Source of the DNA: Eledone cirrhosa
Taxonomy: Eukaryota > Mollusca > Cephalopoda > Octopoda > Eledonidae
Direction: 5' to 3'
Length of the DNA stretch: 64,000 nt
Assembly: GCA_964016885.1 (NCBI GenBank)
Contig: OZ024745.1
Location: forward strand, 46,094,772 to 46,158,771
The position numbers and the translations under genes are program-made. Positions within the stretch are counted from its first letter, which is position 1. Each line of letters begins with the position of its first letter. Positions 1 to 10,705 of the stretch are shown in pieces. Under the pieces are notes generated by a model. That model saw nothing but the letters and a program-made list of their open reading frames with translations, had not been told where the DNA came from and made no database searches.

Positions 1-119
1 GTGCCATAGACTGTTGCCGATCTATTCTGATATAACATCAATCCGTAACAGGTTAAAATCATTGTTAAATTGGAATAGAAACTGCTAAAATATGTATTAC
101 ATAGACAACGAACTATATA

Positions 120-200
120 TATTGTTATAGTTTGGGAGGGTCATATCCCCAATAAAAACACACGCACCAAATGTTTTTCACTTTAGTTTTATTATTAGTC
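120..200 (+). repeat. Fragment of foldback repeat family (arm end)
   Basis: The stretch reading ttgttatagtttgggagggt followed by a diverged 'cacacgcacca' block matches the outer arm of the foldback elements at 36575-36938 and 39323-39758. Only one arm end is present, so this is a truncated copy. Confidence 0.6.
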
Positions 201-207
201 ATGATTA

Positions 208-420
208 GGGCGGTGTCTTAGCAGTATCGTTAGAGCGTTCTACATTGCTTTGTGGCATATAGTTACAGCCCTTTATATTCTGAATTCAAATCCCGCCTAG
301 GTTAGCTTTGCCTTTCATCCTTACAGGGTCGATAATAAAGCACTAGTAATGCACTGGGGTCGATTTAATCGACTTTCATCTCTCCTCAAAATTGTTGGCC
401 CTGTGCCTAAATCAGAAATC
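208..420 (+). repeat. Octopus OK/OR-type tRNA-derived SINE (older copy)
   Basis: The head has an A-box-like 'agcagtatcgttagag' and a B-box-like 'gaattcaaatcc'. The middle 'tttgcctttcatccttac' and the 'gtcgataa' motif follow, and the tail ends 'agaaatcattatt'. It is more diverged than most copies here and is the target of the next SINE, which inserted in its tail. Confidence 0.8.
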
Positions 421-441
421 ATTATTAATCAGGTAATTGGT

Positions 442-616
442 GAAGTGGCAGTATCGGTAGAGGGTCGGACATGCTTTCCAGCATAGTTACGTCCCTTTAC
501 GATCTGAGTTCAAATCCAGCCGAGGTTAACTTTGCCTTTCATCCTTACGGGGTCGATAAAATAAAGTACCAGTAATGTACTGGGTAATTGCTAGCCTTGT
601 GCCTAAAATAGAAACA
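442..616 (+). repeat. OK/OR-type SINE with exact target duplication
   Basis: The copy runs from 'gaagtggcagtatcggtag' to 'aaatagaaaca'. It is flanked by a 21-bp direct repeat beginning attattaatcaggtaattgg at 421-441 and 617-637. The duplication consists of the preceding SINE's tail plus host DNA, so this copy is the younger of the pair. Confidence 0.9.
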
Positions 617-639
617 ATTATTAATCAGGTAATTGGTTC

Positions 640-1140
640 CTTCTTCGGTTATTTTAGTAAATAGATGCTTATTTAATTGGCAAAATTCTTTCGTCAAATA
701 TTAACAAATGGGACAAACGAAGGGCACAGACATTTTAAAGAATACGCACATGTAAAGATTACCCGTTCATCAGCTGTCTACTGGATGCGTTTATAGTTTC
801 GGGGACAATCGAAGAAAGGGGGACAATGCCCGTCTTTCATTTTTAGAGCCTCCGAGTTAGGTGGGATGGAATGAAGAAGGTATCCTCAAACTGAAAACCT
901 AATCCGAATGTTTGCGAAAGAGAGAACGCCGCTAAAATAAATGCTGATACAGATTTTAGAAATTAAAATATATTTTTGAGAATGTCATCATTGAAAAAGT
1001 AAGTGGAAAAAACCTAGAATTAACCCAGTCCACTATTCTGTTTGTTGTTTTTCCTTTTTGTTGTAATTTGTCATGTTTTGTTTTGTTTTTAATTTAAAGA
1101 GTTTCGGAGTTATTGCTACTACACGTTTTAATCAGTTCAA
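640..1140. other. AT-rich non-coding stretch
   Basis: No open frame, RNA gene or repeat family was recognised. There are short homopolymer-rich tracts only. Confidence 0.5.
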
Positions 1141-1697
1141 ATATCGAGGTTTTCTTCTCCTTCGCCAACTTATTCCTGGAAGGATCGTGAGGAAGAGTCC
1201 AAATTACGCCTTCAAGCTGGTTTTGTCAGAATCAACCGTTTTCATTTGATACGTCTGGAACCCCAAACGAAACCAGCGAGCTCATGGATGATATCCAGCC
1301 ATCTTGCTCGAGATCTACTCCTGGGTCTCCTGTCCGTTGGTTTTGCCAGTAAAAATCTGTCCAGCGATTCTTTCTTCAAAAATTCTAATCACATGCCTGT
1401 AATATCAGAGCTGTAATCTCTCAATTCGGAGAAGTAGCGGCTCTACATGGAGTGACCTATCTTTCAGCCTAAGCTTCTTGAAGCAAATCCTACCTTCCAA
1501 TGGGATCCAGTTCATAACACATTCCGACACTTATGGACTTGTGAGTATCTCTACTCTTGCAGGTGCAGTCATTTCTGGTTCTCACACCTGAATAGTGGAG
1601 TTTCCATCCTCCATCCAAATCTACAATACCAGAGCCATAGAACCTTGTTGAGGAAACCCCGACTACATCTAGCCGGTAGCATCTAGTCTCCAAAAAT
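1141..1697 (-). pseudogene. Internally deleted non-LTR retrotransposon remnant (endonuclease piece joined to C-terminal tail)
   Basis: Read on the minus strand, 1697-1500 encodes a piece typical of the apurinic-like endonuclease of animal LINEs ('RLDVVGVSSTRFYGSG', then 'LDGGWKLHYSGV'). Directly after it, 1500-1170 gives pieces of the extreme C-terminus of the same kind of protein ('LHVEPLLLRIERLQL', then 'YYRHVIRI', then after a frameshift 'RARWLDIIHELAG'). The whole reverse transcriptase is missing between them, and stop codons and frameshifts are present. This is a dead rearranged copy; the clade cannot be fixed without the RT. Confidence 0.75.
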
Positions 1698-1740
1698 GCA
1701 ATGTCAAAGCTGGCGACTGCTGAGTGAAGAAGGTAAGGTC

Positions 1741-4700
1741 ACTTAATACTGTAAATAAACAAACTTTTTAATTGTATTGCTGTTAAGGCGCATTCCCCTC
1801 TCTTCTAACCCCTCCGACTTTATTCCAATTATAAATAATGCCTCTAATAGCAGGCGAGAGTTAAGATGAAAACGACCCTCCATTTTTCTCTTGGCTTTAT
1901 ATCTTACCACTAAAATGTGCATTGTATTACCAAAATGACTATTTCATCGCCGCATTTGTACAATTATATTCGAATAATGTTGAATAATGTTTATTTACTT
2001 TTATTATTTCTCTTTTGTTTTGTTTTTTAACATAGGGAAGAAGGCTTTATTGAGGTTTTATGAGAGCCAAAGAAGGGTTATGAAATGTTTAAAGGTATTA
2101 ATTACATTGATGTAAGATAATAAAATGATGAATTTTCAAAAGGTTTTATGCAAAATAACAATGATGCGTCTGTGTCAGATGATAGACATGCGTGAAGATA
2201 TACACAAATATAAGAAGTACATAGTTTAATCCTACTAAGTGAAAGGGTTCATGAGATTTATAGACTTTCTCAGTCGGGCTGAGGTTGAATTTAAACATTT
2301 GAAGGTGGGCGCCAGCAGGAAAAACATAGACAAAGGGAAGAAGCAATTCCATTGTCATATATTTTGTTTTATACTGAATGAATTTATACTTACATCGCAT
2401 TTTAATGTTATTATTTAATCCAAAGAAAAATCCCTACAGACAACGAACATGTTGTCGAAATAAACTATATAATTATTTCACAAACTAAACACCAGAGCGT
2501 TTTGTTGTTTGTTTGCTTTGTTTTGTTTTGGGGGTGATTTTTAAATATATTTACTTCGACTAATATTTTGAAAAAGTATATGGAATAAGGACGCCATCTA
2601 AATTTGAAACACTAACAGTGAATCTTACAAATATTTCTGTCAGCAGATAATGTCTGGTTCTGGTTTTGGTATAAGGTTCCTGCCGACATTAAATAGAGTT
2701 TTTGTTTGCAAGTAGAAATTGGTAATGTCCATTAATACAACTGACGTATTGTCGTCTGTTGAGAATCGTAGTTTAGAAATAAACACAAATGGATCTCGAA
2801 GTGTCTACATTGAATGGTGAGTAAGTATTCACCAGGGCTTGATTATTTACCACATCTAAACGGAGTCATGTATAAACGTTGCCTAATTTCCTGCTACTTA
2901 CACACAATGAGAAGTTCATATAGACTTTACACTAATATCGAATATTTAGTGTTCAAACTTACATAAGAATGCTAAACAAACAAAAAAATGTTATCAGCTG
3001 CCGTAGAAACTCGTTGGTGTGTGAAACTGAACTAGAGACTGCGGAGGAAACGTTATAAATTTAAAATGTGTGTCAAGAGTTTATCGCTTTATATCGAAAT
3101 GGCAAAGAAAACCAGATAGCATGAAACTAGAGTTTATTGACCATTATTATTGTTATGCACATTGTTGGATATGCTTCGAGAAGCAAAACAGAAAGTGAAC
3201 TGAACTTGCTTAATTATTAAGTAGACGGGAAACTATAAATATGTGTGGTGAGCTAAATATTTGGGTTTGTGCTCGTATTGCATCAGTTTGTGTTAAAAGT
3301 AAAAAAAAAAAAAAACACTTCAAAATTAACTGATCTATATTGAGAAGTAAACCAACTGACTTAAGATAATTAAGAAAACATAACTAATATAAAACAACGA
3401 AAACATATTTGTTTGCCAATTTCTTCCCATTGCTTTTAGCAAATTCATTGTTTTGTTCTTTGTTGTAGCTACCATTAATATATAAAAGGTCGTTTAAATC
3501 ATCCACTTCTGAAATAATAGTTGGTTTTATTTCTTTTTTTTTTTTAAAAAAAGATCGTTTCACTTTTTGGCAGCGTCTGTCTGACTAGAGGGGAGGGGCA
3601 GATGTGCCAAATGGCATGGGTCTCTGATTTTGTGAGGACCCAGTCATCTCCAGTTCTAGTTCTTTAAATGGTCTGTTACTTTAAATGCAACATGTACACA
3701 TGTACATGTATTTACGCAAAACCCATACAGGAATTTTATGTATTTAACACTAGTTATTAAAAGGCTTAACGAGTAGTTTGAAATGTGGCCTACGTTTCAT
3801 ATTTGACCTGGGCTTATTACCAGTTTTGCAGGAGCTTCAGAGCCGGCGTCACCATTAAAACCAACTAAGCAACCGCCTAAGGTGCAGACATCAGAGAGGC
3901 ACATTACTGAACCTTAACGTATTACAACTGTAAATGTGTATTATTAAATATATAATTTTGATCCATAAATAAATCACTAAACATCTTTGCTACGTTGCAG
4001 CGTTGAGAAAATAACCTAAGTGGCAAGAGGAGCGTCAGGTATTATGACTTGTTATATGATTTAGCATAGAGGAGTGTGGGCTGTGTAGTGGAAAATGTAG
4101 GCTTTGTCATTGTCTTAGTGTGGTCAGAACAAGAAATGTCAAAAAACTAGGTTTGTCAGTTTACCAAACTCTAAGTTGAAATTAGTTTATTTTGGAGAAT
4201 GGGGCACATAAACGGGAGAAGGGGACACATTTTAGAGCTAACCTCGACGCAGACTGCTCAAAAGTCGGCTCTGGCTATAAATGGAATATGTTTTTATAAA
4301 TCCACAAATAAATAAGTCTGTGAATAATGTTAAAATAATAGAGATAGTTACTACATGAATGTAATTAAAATAAATTCTCCCGAGTAGACCCAACTTTTTC
4401 TTAGGGTACGTTTGCAGAATTCACTCAACTATTTACATGGCTTTTTCAACAATTTAAAGAGATCCCCTAAATCCCTTTTACATCTGAAATTACTCCGTTG
4501 CTATAATGTACGGGAGCTTAATGTCTTCTCCATCCTATCGGCCGGGACCACAAGGCTGGATTTGATTTTCTTCCATAAACATACATACACACATACATAC
4601 ACACATACATACAGACATACAAGAATAAATACATACATACATATTCTGCTAAAGAAAAGTAAAATTGAGAATACAGAATTTAAAATAATAATAGTAATAA

Positions 4701-5985
4701 TAATTACATAATTCTTATAGATTAATTAATAATCATAACAGTTGTCACTTCGTCATGAATGTGTGAATGTAGGACAGTAGCACTATTTGAATTCTTCATG
4801 AAGATCGATAAAGAAATAGAATGGACCTACGGCGGTGTCAACGACGAGTGTTCCAGTTGTTTTATTAACGGAGCAGTCTGCTCTTCAAATTAACATGTAA
4901 GTGGCCGAGATCTTATACAATTCCTCTGGGTTATAAATTTTCTAATCTCTAGATGCTTCTTTAATACAATATATGTTGTTTTAATACACTATATGATGTT
5001 TTTATCCATTTACAATTTCCTACTACCTTATATTTTGATTTTATTATTGTTATTAAAATCTTATTGACAAATCCTGCATTTTCCACAACACAGTCCACAC
5101 TCATCCATGCCGAACCATGTAATAGAACATAACATCCCACGCCCTTCTGCACTGCTTTGGTGAAGAGGGACTTGGGATATCGATAGTTTTCTGCACCTTT
5201 CGTACAAATGTGGGTGTTCTAATGGTATTAAAACCCTTAGCAGGCGTTTTATGTTTAGCTACTTCTGTAGAATCCCTGTCAGCGGCTTCCAGCTCTTTGT
5301 GAATTTTACCACAAACTACCGTGCATATTTCAGGAAGCGAGCAACCTCTAAGTCACTATGTTCTGCCTTTTAAAGAAACAACTACAGCGTGTCTTTTTCA
5401 TTTGCTGAATTAGCTTCATGTCTACCATCATTTATCTAAAAGAAATGATAATCATAACAAGTTAGAAAAAAAGTTAGAGGTATTAAAAGACATGTCGTCA
5501 AAGAAATGAGAAACACAATACTAAAATCTCTACTCTAGCATATATCAAGGCAACAATTTTAAATTTCGTTCCTTCCACTAAATTGTTCTTTAAATATCCT
5601 TTATTTTACGACGTCCACCTTTCACTAAATCAATAACCATTTTTTATTTCTTCCTAACTCATACGTTATAGTATGGTCGCCACAACTCCAGTTAATTTTA
5701 ATAAATCTAACATATATATATTCCCTTAAAAAGAGTTCATAACATATTAACTAATGCAACAACTATGGTAATATTTAGCACTACGAAGTAACACTATTAT
5801 GTTTCAACTTATAAATAATTTATAATAAAGAGTATGTTTGTTGTTTCCACTAGGCGGATATTTGATGGGAATGTTCCACCAGCATCCCTTGTGTTAGTAT
5901 GCATGTAAATATTCGATGAGACGGGTATTTGTTTTAGCCACAATATCATGCTGCATTGGAAGGTTGTGGCCTTTTGGGGGGCAAC
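1741..5985. other. Long non-coding stretch without recognised genes
   Basis: This 4.2 kb is AT-rich with short A and T runs, and a (CATA)n tract lies at about 4583-4640. Reading frames here are short and not protein-like. Two patches at about 3590-3670 and 3830-4290 have higher GC and may be decayed repeats, but I could not assign them. Confidence 0.5.
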
Positions 5986-6000
5986 TCCTGATTACATGTG

Positions 6001-6078
6001 TGTGTGTATGTATGTATGTATGTATGTATGTATGTATGTATGTATGTATGTATGTATGTATGTATGTATGTATGTATG
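6001..6078. repeat. (TATG)n microsatellite
   Basis: About 17 tandem tatg units, directly abutting the 5' end of the 600-bp repeat. Confidence 0.95.
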
Positions 6079-6695
6079 TCAGGTCACCAGTTGGTGCTAC
6101 TGGTAACATGTATCCCAGTACAACCTGTCTCATGGTCGGGTCGTTGGCGACTAAACTAGCAACCCCACCAAAGTTTCTTGGCGAGGAGGGTGACTTTGGA
6201 CATCCTGCAGGACTAAAATCAAAACCTGTCAAAGGGCAAAGAAGCTCTTAAGAGTCAATGGCCATCCAAAATCACCGGGAGAGATGACCCCTTAGCCTCT
6301 TAGCCTTTGTCAAGGCAGAATTCTAGGAGAAGGAAAACTCTGATATAACACCTGCAACTCTGATGGTATCCAATTATGACGACTTGTTCTTCTTTTTGGT
6401 AAATATCATCTTCGTTAAGACGTGGGACTGGCTTTGCGCAGAGCCTTTGCTCACTATAAAAGCTTCACGGCACAGGCATTGCTTTATATCTGGAGATCTC
6501 TCTGCACTTGTCGTCACATGGTACCAGGGGCCCAGCACTATGTGTCAATAATTGTCACAAGTGTAGTGTTTGTACCAGAGTTTTCAAGTCGCTGGCTGAC
6601 TAAAAAGTCACACTCGTTCAGCGCATCGGTAGGGGTTCTCCTACATGGATATAAAGTAGTGGCCGTACTCGAAAACGAGTTGGCAGCCACCATAT
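6079..6695 (+). repeat. 600-bp interspersed repeat, copy 1
   Basis: The sequence from 'gtcaggtcaccagttggtgc' to 'cgagttggcagccacca' recurs almost unchanged at 21541-22151 and in a more diverged, split form at 23861-24474. All three are in the same orientation, with a microsatellite or TG-rich DNA at the left end. It holds a TATA-like 'tataaaagc' near 6457. No convincing protein is encoded. Family unknown to me; probably a non-autonomous element or the tail of a larger one. Confidence 0.8.
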
Positions 6696-6884
6696 ATGTA
6701 TGTATTGTGTGTGTATTTTTCATATTGTGTCTCAGGCTATTGACGTTCACCTCATCGTGATCAGAGATCAGTGATCAGTTTCCAGAGCCCACTGCGAGAC
6801 CGTCGAAAACTTGGGTCCCTCTTTATCTATATATGACATTGCTTTAGATCCATCATCTTGGAGGAAAGCAGTGTTTAATGGAAA

Positions 6885-7560
6885 ACAGGAATCTGAAAAA
6901 CTAAAGAGGAATCTGTGTAAGGGACTGCTCAATGTTATTTTACCTGGATTGGTAAAATAGGGTGGTGGATTGGCAGTATCGGTAGAGGGTCGGACGTCAT
7001 GCTTTCCAGCATAGTTACGTCCCTTTACGATCTGAGTTCAAATCCCGCCGAGGTTGACTTTGCCTTTCATCCTTACGGGGTCGATAAAATAAAGTACCAG
7101 TAATGCACTGGGTAATTGCTGGCCTTGTGCCTAAAGTAGAAACAGTTATTTTACCTGGATTTTCAGATACTCAAAAGGATTGTGTGTGCACTGAGTGCGG
7201 CCGAGTTTGCCTCAGTAAAGCTGGTCTTAGAAGTCACTAAATAAGCCATATACAAAATCTTGTCGATTTTTGGTGTCTTTGGCAGGAGTGTAGAAAACAA
7301 TGTGCCTTAGTTGGTGGACTCCGACATCATTTAAAAGACCACCAAAAACAAAACACCAGAACCAAGATTCGAGTAACGTTAATCACTGCAGCATATGCAG
7401 AAAGGAATGTAAGTCCTTTGAGGGGCTAAAGAGTTGTAATTGTGACACTAATGTGAGAAAAGGATCAATTCTTGAAATTGAGATGAAGCCATTATGTAGG
7501 AACTGGCAGTTGAAACGACAAGAGCTCAGCCGTCGGGGTCCCGACTCTTTATAATATACC
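6885..7560 (+). pseudogene. Remnant of a retroelement protein tail with C2H2-like zinc fingers, split by a SINE
   Basis: If the SINE at 6951-7144 and one copy of its target duplication are ignored, the frame reads through to 'VCTECGRVCLSKAGLRSH' at about 7173-7239. This is a C-x2-C-x12-H type finger of the kind found at the C-terminus of some LINE proteins. A second finger-like stretch 'CSICRKECKSFEGLKSC' lies at about 7387-7440. Stop codons and frameshifts are present. It runs into the GAAAC...GTC end motif at 7515. The parent clade is uncertain. Confidence 0.55.
6951..7144 (+). repeat. OK/OR-type SINE with exact target duplication
   Basis: A full-length copy with clear A and B boxes. It is flanked by the 17-bp direct repeat gttattttacctggatt at 6934-6950 and 7145-7161. 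It interrupts the zinc-finger retroelement remnant, so it is younger than that remnant. Confidence 0.92.
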
Positions 7561-7600
7561 CATACTCTACTACACCAAGTTTCGAGTATTCTAACGAATT
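7515..7600 (+). repeat. Repeat-family end with GAAAC-hairpin-GTC motif, copy 1
   Basis: 'gaaacgac', 'gagctcagccgtcggggtcc' and then 'ctctacta' match the right arm of the palindrome at 17931-18039 and the minus-strand copy at 60711-60860. The GAAAC...GTC pair can close a short stem (one mismatch) as in hammerhead stem III, but no CUGANGA core is seen. Confidence 0.5.
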
Positions 7601-7661
7601 TCAAACTGAATCCATTCCGATTTATATATATTGGAGAGCACTGTGGATATAACCCACCAGT

Positions 7662-7840
<179 letters not shown>

Positions 7841-8229
7841 TTCTTTACTATAGCTTTGTGAGGAGTTATATATATATATATATATGTGTGTGCGTGTATT
7901 TACATGTTTGTTTACGTTTGTGTTTGTGTATATATCCCATGATTTAGTGATCAATAAATTAAGTACTGGATTTGAATAAGTACTGGGGATACGACATGAT
8001 CGACTAAATTGATGCGGGTCCCAGTATGAGTGAAGTAAGTAAAATAACAAAGAAATACATAACTTAAAAACCCAGAGAACCTCGAGTTCTTCCACTTCTT
8101 ACAAAAAAAAAAAAACCTTTACTCTGTATAACATTCAAGTTGAAGCAACTCATGTTTTCGTTCTAAAAGTTATTTCCCTTGGATACGATAAGAGATATGA
8201 ATGAGATTAGCAAATAATCGAAACACCAT

Positions 8230-8419
8230 GTTGGATTGGCAGTATCGGTAGAGGGTCGGACGCCATGCTTTGAAGCATAGAGTTATCTCCCTTTATGATC
8301 TGAGTTCAAATCTCGCCGAGGTTAAATTTACCTTTCATCCTTATGGGGTCGATAAAGTAAAGTACCAGTAATAGACTGGAATAATTGCTGGCCTTGTGCC
8401 AAAAGTAGAAACAATTATT
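8230..8419 (+). repeat. OK/OR-type SINE
   Basis: Full-length copy from 'gttggattggcagtatcgg' to 'agtagaaacaattatt'. A and B boxes are present, with modest divergence. Confidence 0.9.
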
Positions 8420-8471
8420 CTACTGAGTACTCAGTAATTTAAGGATGTAGAGTAATAATATTATTTGTTAG

Positions 8472-8651
8472 GGATTGGCAATATCGGTAGAGGGTCGGAC
8501 ACCATGCTTTGATACATAGAGTTACGGCCCTTGCCATTCTGAGTTAAAATCCCGCCGAAGTTAACTTTACCTTTCATCCTTACGGGATCGATAAAATAAA
8601 GTACCAGTAATGCACTGGGTAATTGCTGGCCTTGTGCCAAAAGTAGAAACA
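8472..8651 (+). repeat. OK/OR-type SINE with target duplication
   Basis: Full-length copy flanked by the 12-bp direct repeat attatttgttag at 8460-8471 and 8652-8663. Confidence 0.9.
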
Positions 8652-8929
8652 ATTATTTGTTAGACGTAAACCCGACGATTAGCCTTCTATATAACGAGCC
8701 ATGTAGTATGTATGTATGATCTTTTGATTTTATCATTTTATAAATGTTCACCAATAGAGAGAGGGCCGCTCTTTTATTGGAATATAGACATCAACTAGGT
8801 AAATATGTGTGTGTGCAGGTATGAATGTTATTGTTTATGTGATTCTATATGTTTTGAGTTATATGTTTCTCTGTCTATACGTGTGTACATGCAGTTATTA
8901 CATGCAGAATTTCTTAAATGTTTTACATA

Positions 8930-9180
8930 CTTTTACAGTTCCGTTAATGGACTGTAGTTGCAACTTCCTAACTAGCCATGCTCTTTCTGGTTCTGTAAAG
9001 CCCAGCTTCTCAAGATTTGTACTGAGACAGTTAGTAACGTATTCAAGAGCACCAATGATCACAGGTGAAAATCTAACGGTTCACTCAAGGTGGAGTATCT
9101 ATAGATTCCTCATTACTTCAGCATCTCCTTTCACTGATCTTTATGTATGTCAAATGTAAAAGATAACCAGAAATAATAAA
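8930..9180 (-). pseudogene. C-terminal remnant of a retroelement RT protein
   Basis: On the minus strand the frame from about 9065 to 8930 reads 'VIIGALEYVTNCLSTNLEKL' and 'VRKLQLQSINGTVK'. This resembles the conserved 'P-x-V-I-G-ALG' end found in many animal retrotransposon proteins. Upstream it is interrupted by stops. It is short, so the assignment rests on this one motif. Confidence 0.45.
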
Positions 9181-9214
9181 GCAGGCGACACAGTACATTG
9201 TAGAAATGATTTAG

Positions 9215-9300
9215 TTTGATGCTTGAAATAGCAGGACAAGAGTTTTAACGTTTCGGACACTAGTCTTCATCAGATAGAGTTAGAAATAGAAGATATATAG
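9215..9300 (-). ncRNA. Hammerhead-like motif at a retroelement end
   Basis: The minus strand contains CTGATGA (9273-9267), a possible GAC/GTC stem, GAAAC (9254-9250) and, 12 nt later, GTC (9237-9235). CUGAUGA, GAAA and a GUC cleavage site are the conserved hammerhead elements. Stem III would be only 2-3 bp and stem I is not evident. Penelope-like elements are known to carry hammerheads with very short stem III. Activity is inference. Confidence 0.4.
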
Positions 9301-9374
9301 AAAGATAAAATGTGAGAACGGGGAGGGGTGAGAGAAAAAAGAGGGAGGAAAAAACTCATGTGCATACTCAGTCA

Positions 9375-9440
9375 GCTATGTATGTATGTATGTATGTATG
9401 TATGTATGTATGTATGTATGTATGTATGTATGTATGTATG
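9375..9440. repeat. (TATG)n microsatellite
   Basis: About 16 tandem tetranucleotide units just upstream of the LINE insertion region. Confidence 0.95.
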
Positions 9441-9559
9441 AGTATGTTCTCTTTTTCTCTTAATTATTAGTTTACTTGTTTTTACCGGAGATCTCTACCA
9501 ATCTATCTATCTATTTCTCTATCTATCAATCTATCAATCTACCTATCTATATCTCTCTA

Positions 9560-10672
9560 GACAACGTGATTTCCATTGGGAAAACCACAGGCAATGCGTT
9601 CAGTGGAACAGGTATAGAGCTGGTAGTACAAATGAAGCCTGAACGCATCGCCCAAATACCCGACAGAATCCTATTAGAGGACCACGGGTATATAAACATT
9701 AGCGTGGAGGGGAGAAGGCCGTCCTGCCATATCTGTGCAGGCAGAGGGCACCTGAAGGCCGCTTGTCCCCAACTCAACAAAAAGAAAACCCTGCTACCAA
9801 CACCAGCTCCACCACCACCACCACAATAGATAAACAAACAACAAAACTCAGTCCCACCCAACCCGTCCCTCAGTAACACCACAACACCACCACAACACAA
9901 ACAGTCACAACACATTACCCCAAAACAAAATACAGGCCCACCCAACCTCTCACTCAATAAAACAACACAACCACCGCAGACACAACACACAACACAGTCT
10001 AACATAGTGACATCCATCTCCCCCACAAAGAAAACCAACACGGAAACATTACCAGCAAACATACCTCTTCCCTCCAACACTGAAGATAACCCAACGAATT
10101 CGGAGGAAGAAACGGAGTCCTTCAGACAGATTAAAAGGAAAAAAAGAAAACATGTGCAAAACACACAAGGACAAACAACCCCCACCCAAATCGCAACACA
10201 ATCTAACAAAACAGAAAACACCCCTCCAGCAACAAACAAAACCAAACCTGCCCCTCCCCTCTTCGAAACACTCACACCATCGGAAAAAAAGACATTACAC
10301 TATACTTACATCAACAGAAACAATAATAAATTAAATGAACTCATATACAATAATCCTTCGGTACAAACCGAAGGTGTAAACTTTGTTTCATCAGAAAACC
10401 ACCCACATTTAAAACTAATAAAAATCCCAATGAACCTCTACCAAAAACTAAAAAAGGATTTTAAGGAGGACGTAGGACCACCCTCTGTCAAACCCATAAA
10501 CCGCGTCCTACTAAAAAGCTTTCCCCCTCCCCTTCCCCTCCCCAACACAACTCCAAACACCCCAACCCCACCACACACCGACGACCCCACACCACCACAA
10601 GACACCCCTTCACCCAACACCCCCGACCCCATGGAAGTCGTGCAACCCGAACCCCGGGAAGCGGAAAGGTAG
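9560..10672 (+). pseudogene. ORF1 (gag-like, CCHC zinc knuckle) of LINE copy A, with one in-frame stop
   Basis: The frame is open from the left microsatellite boundary to TAG at 10670-10672, except for a single TAG at 9827-9829. The first part contains a perfect CX2CX4HX4C knuckle, 'CHICAGRGHLKAAC' (about 9724-9765), as in ORF1 proteins of Tx1-type LINEs that bind their RNA. After the internal stop comes a long Pro/Thr/Asn/Gln-rich region with a basic patch ('RQIKRKKRKHVQ', about 10123-10160), then a protein-like part up to 10672. The N-terminus is lost by 5' truncation. Confidence 0.75.
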
Positions 10673-10705
10673 GTCTCTACACTCTCCTTTGGCTCTGCCG
10701 CCCAC

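Noticed and set aside
9547..10275. 242-aa Cys/Val-rich minus-strand frame
   Set aside because: It is the shadow of the Pro/Thr/Gln-rich ORF1 of LINE copy A on the other strand.
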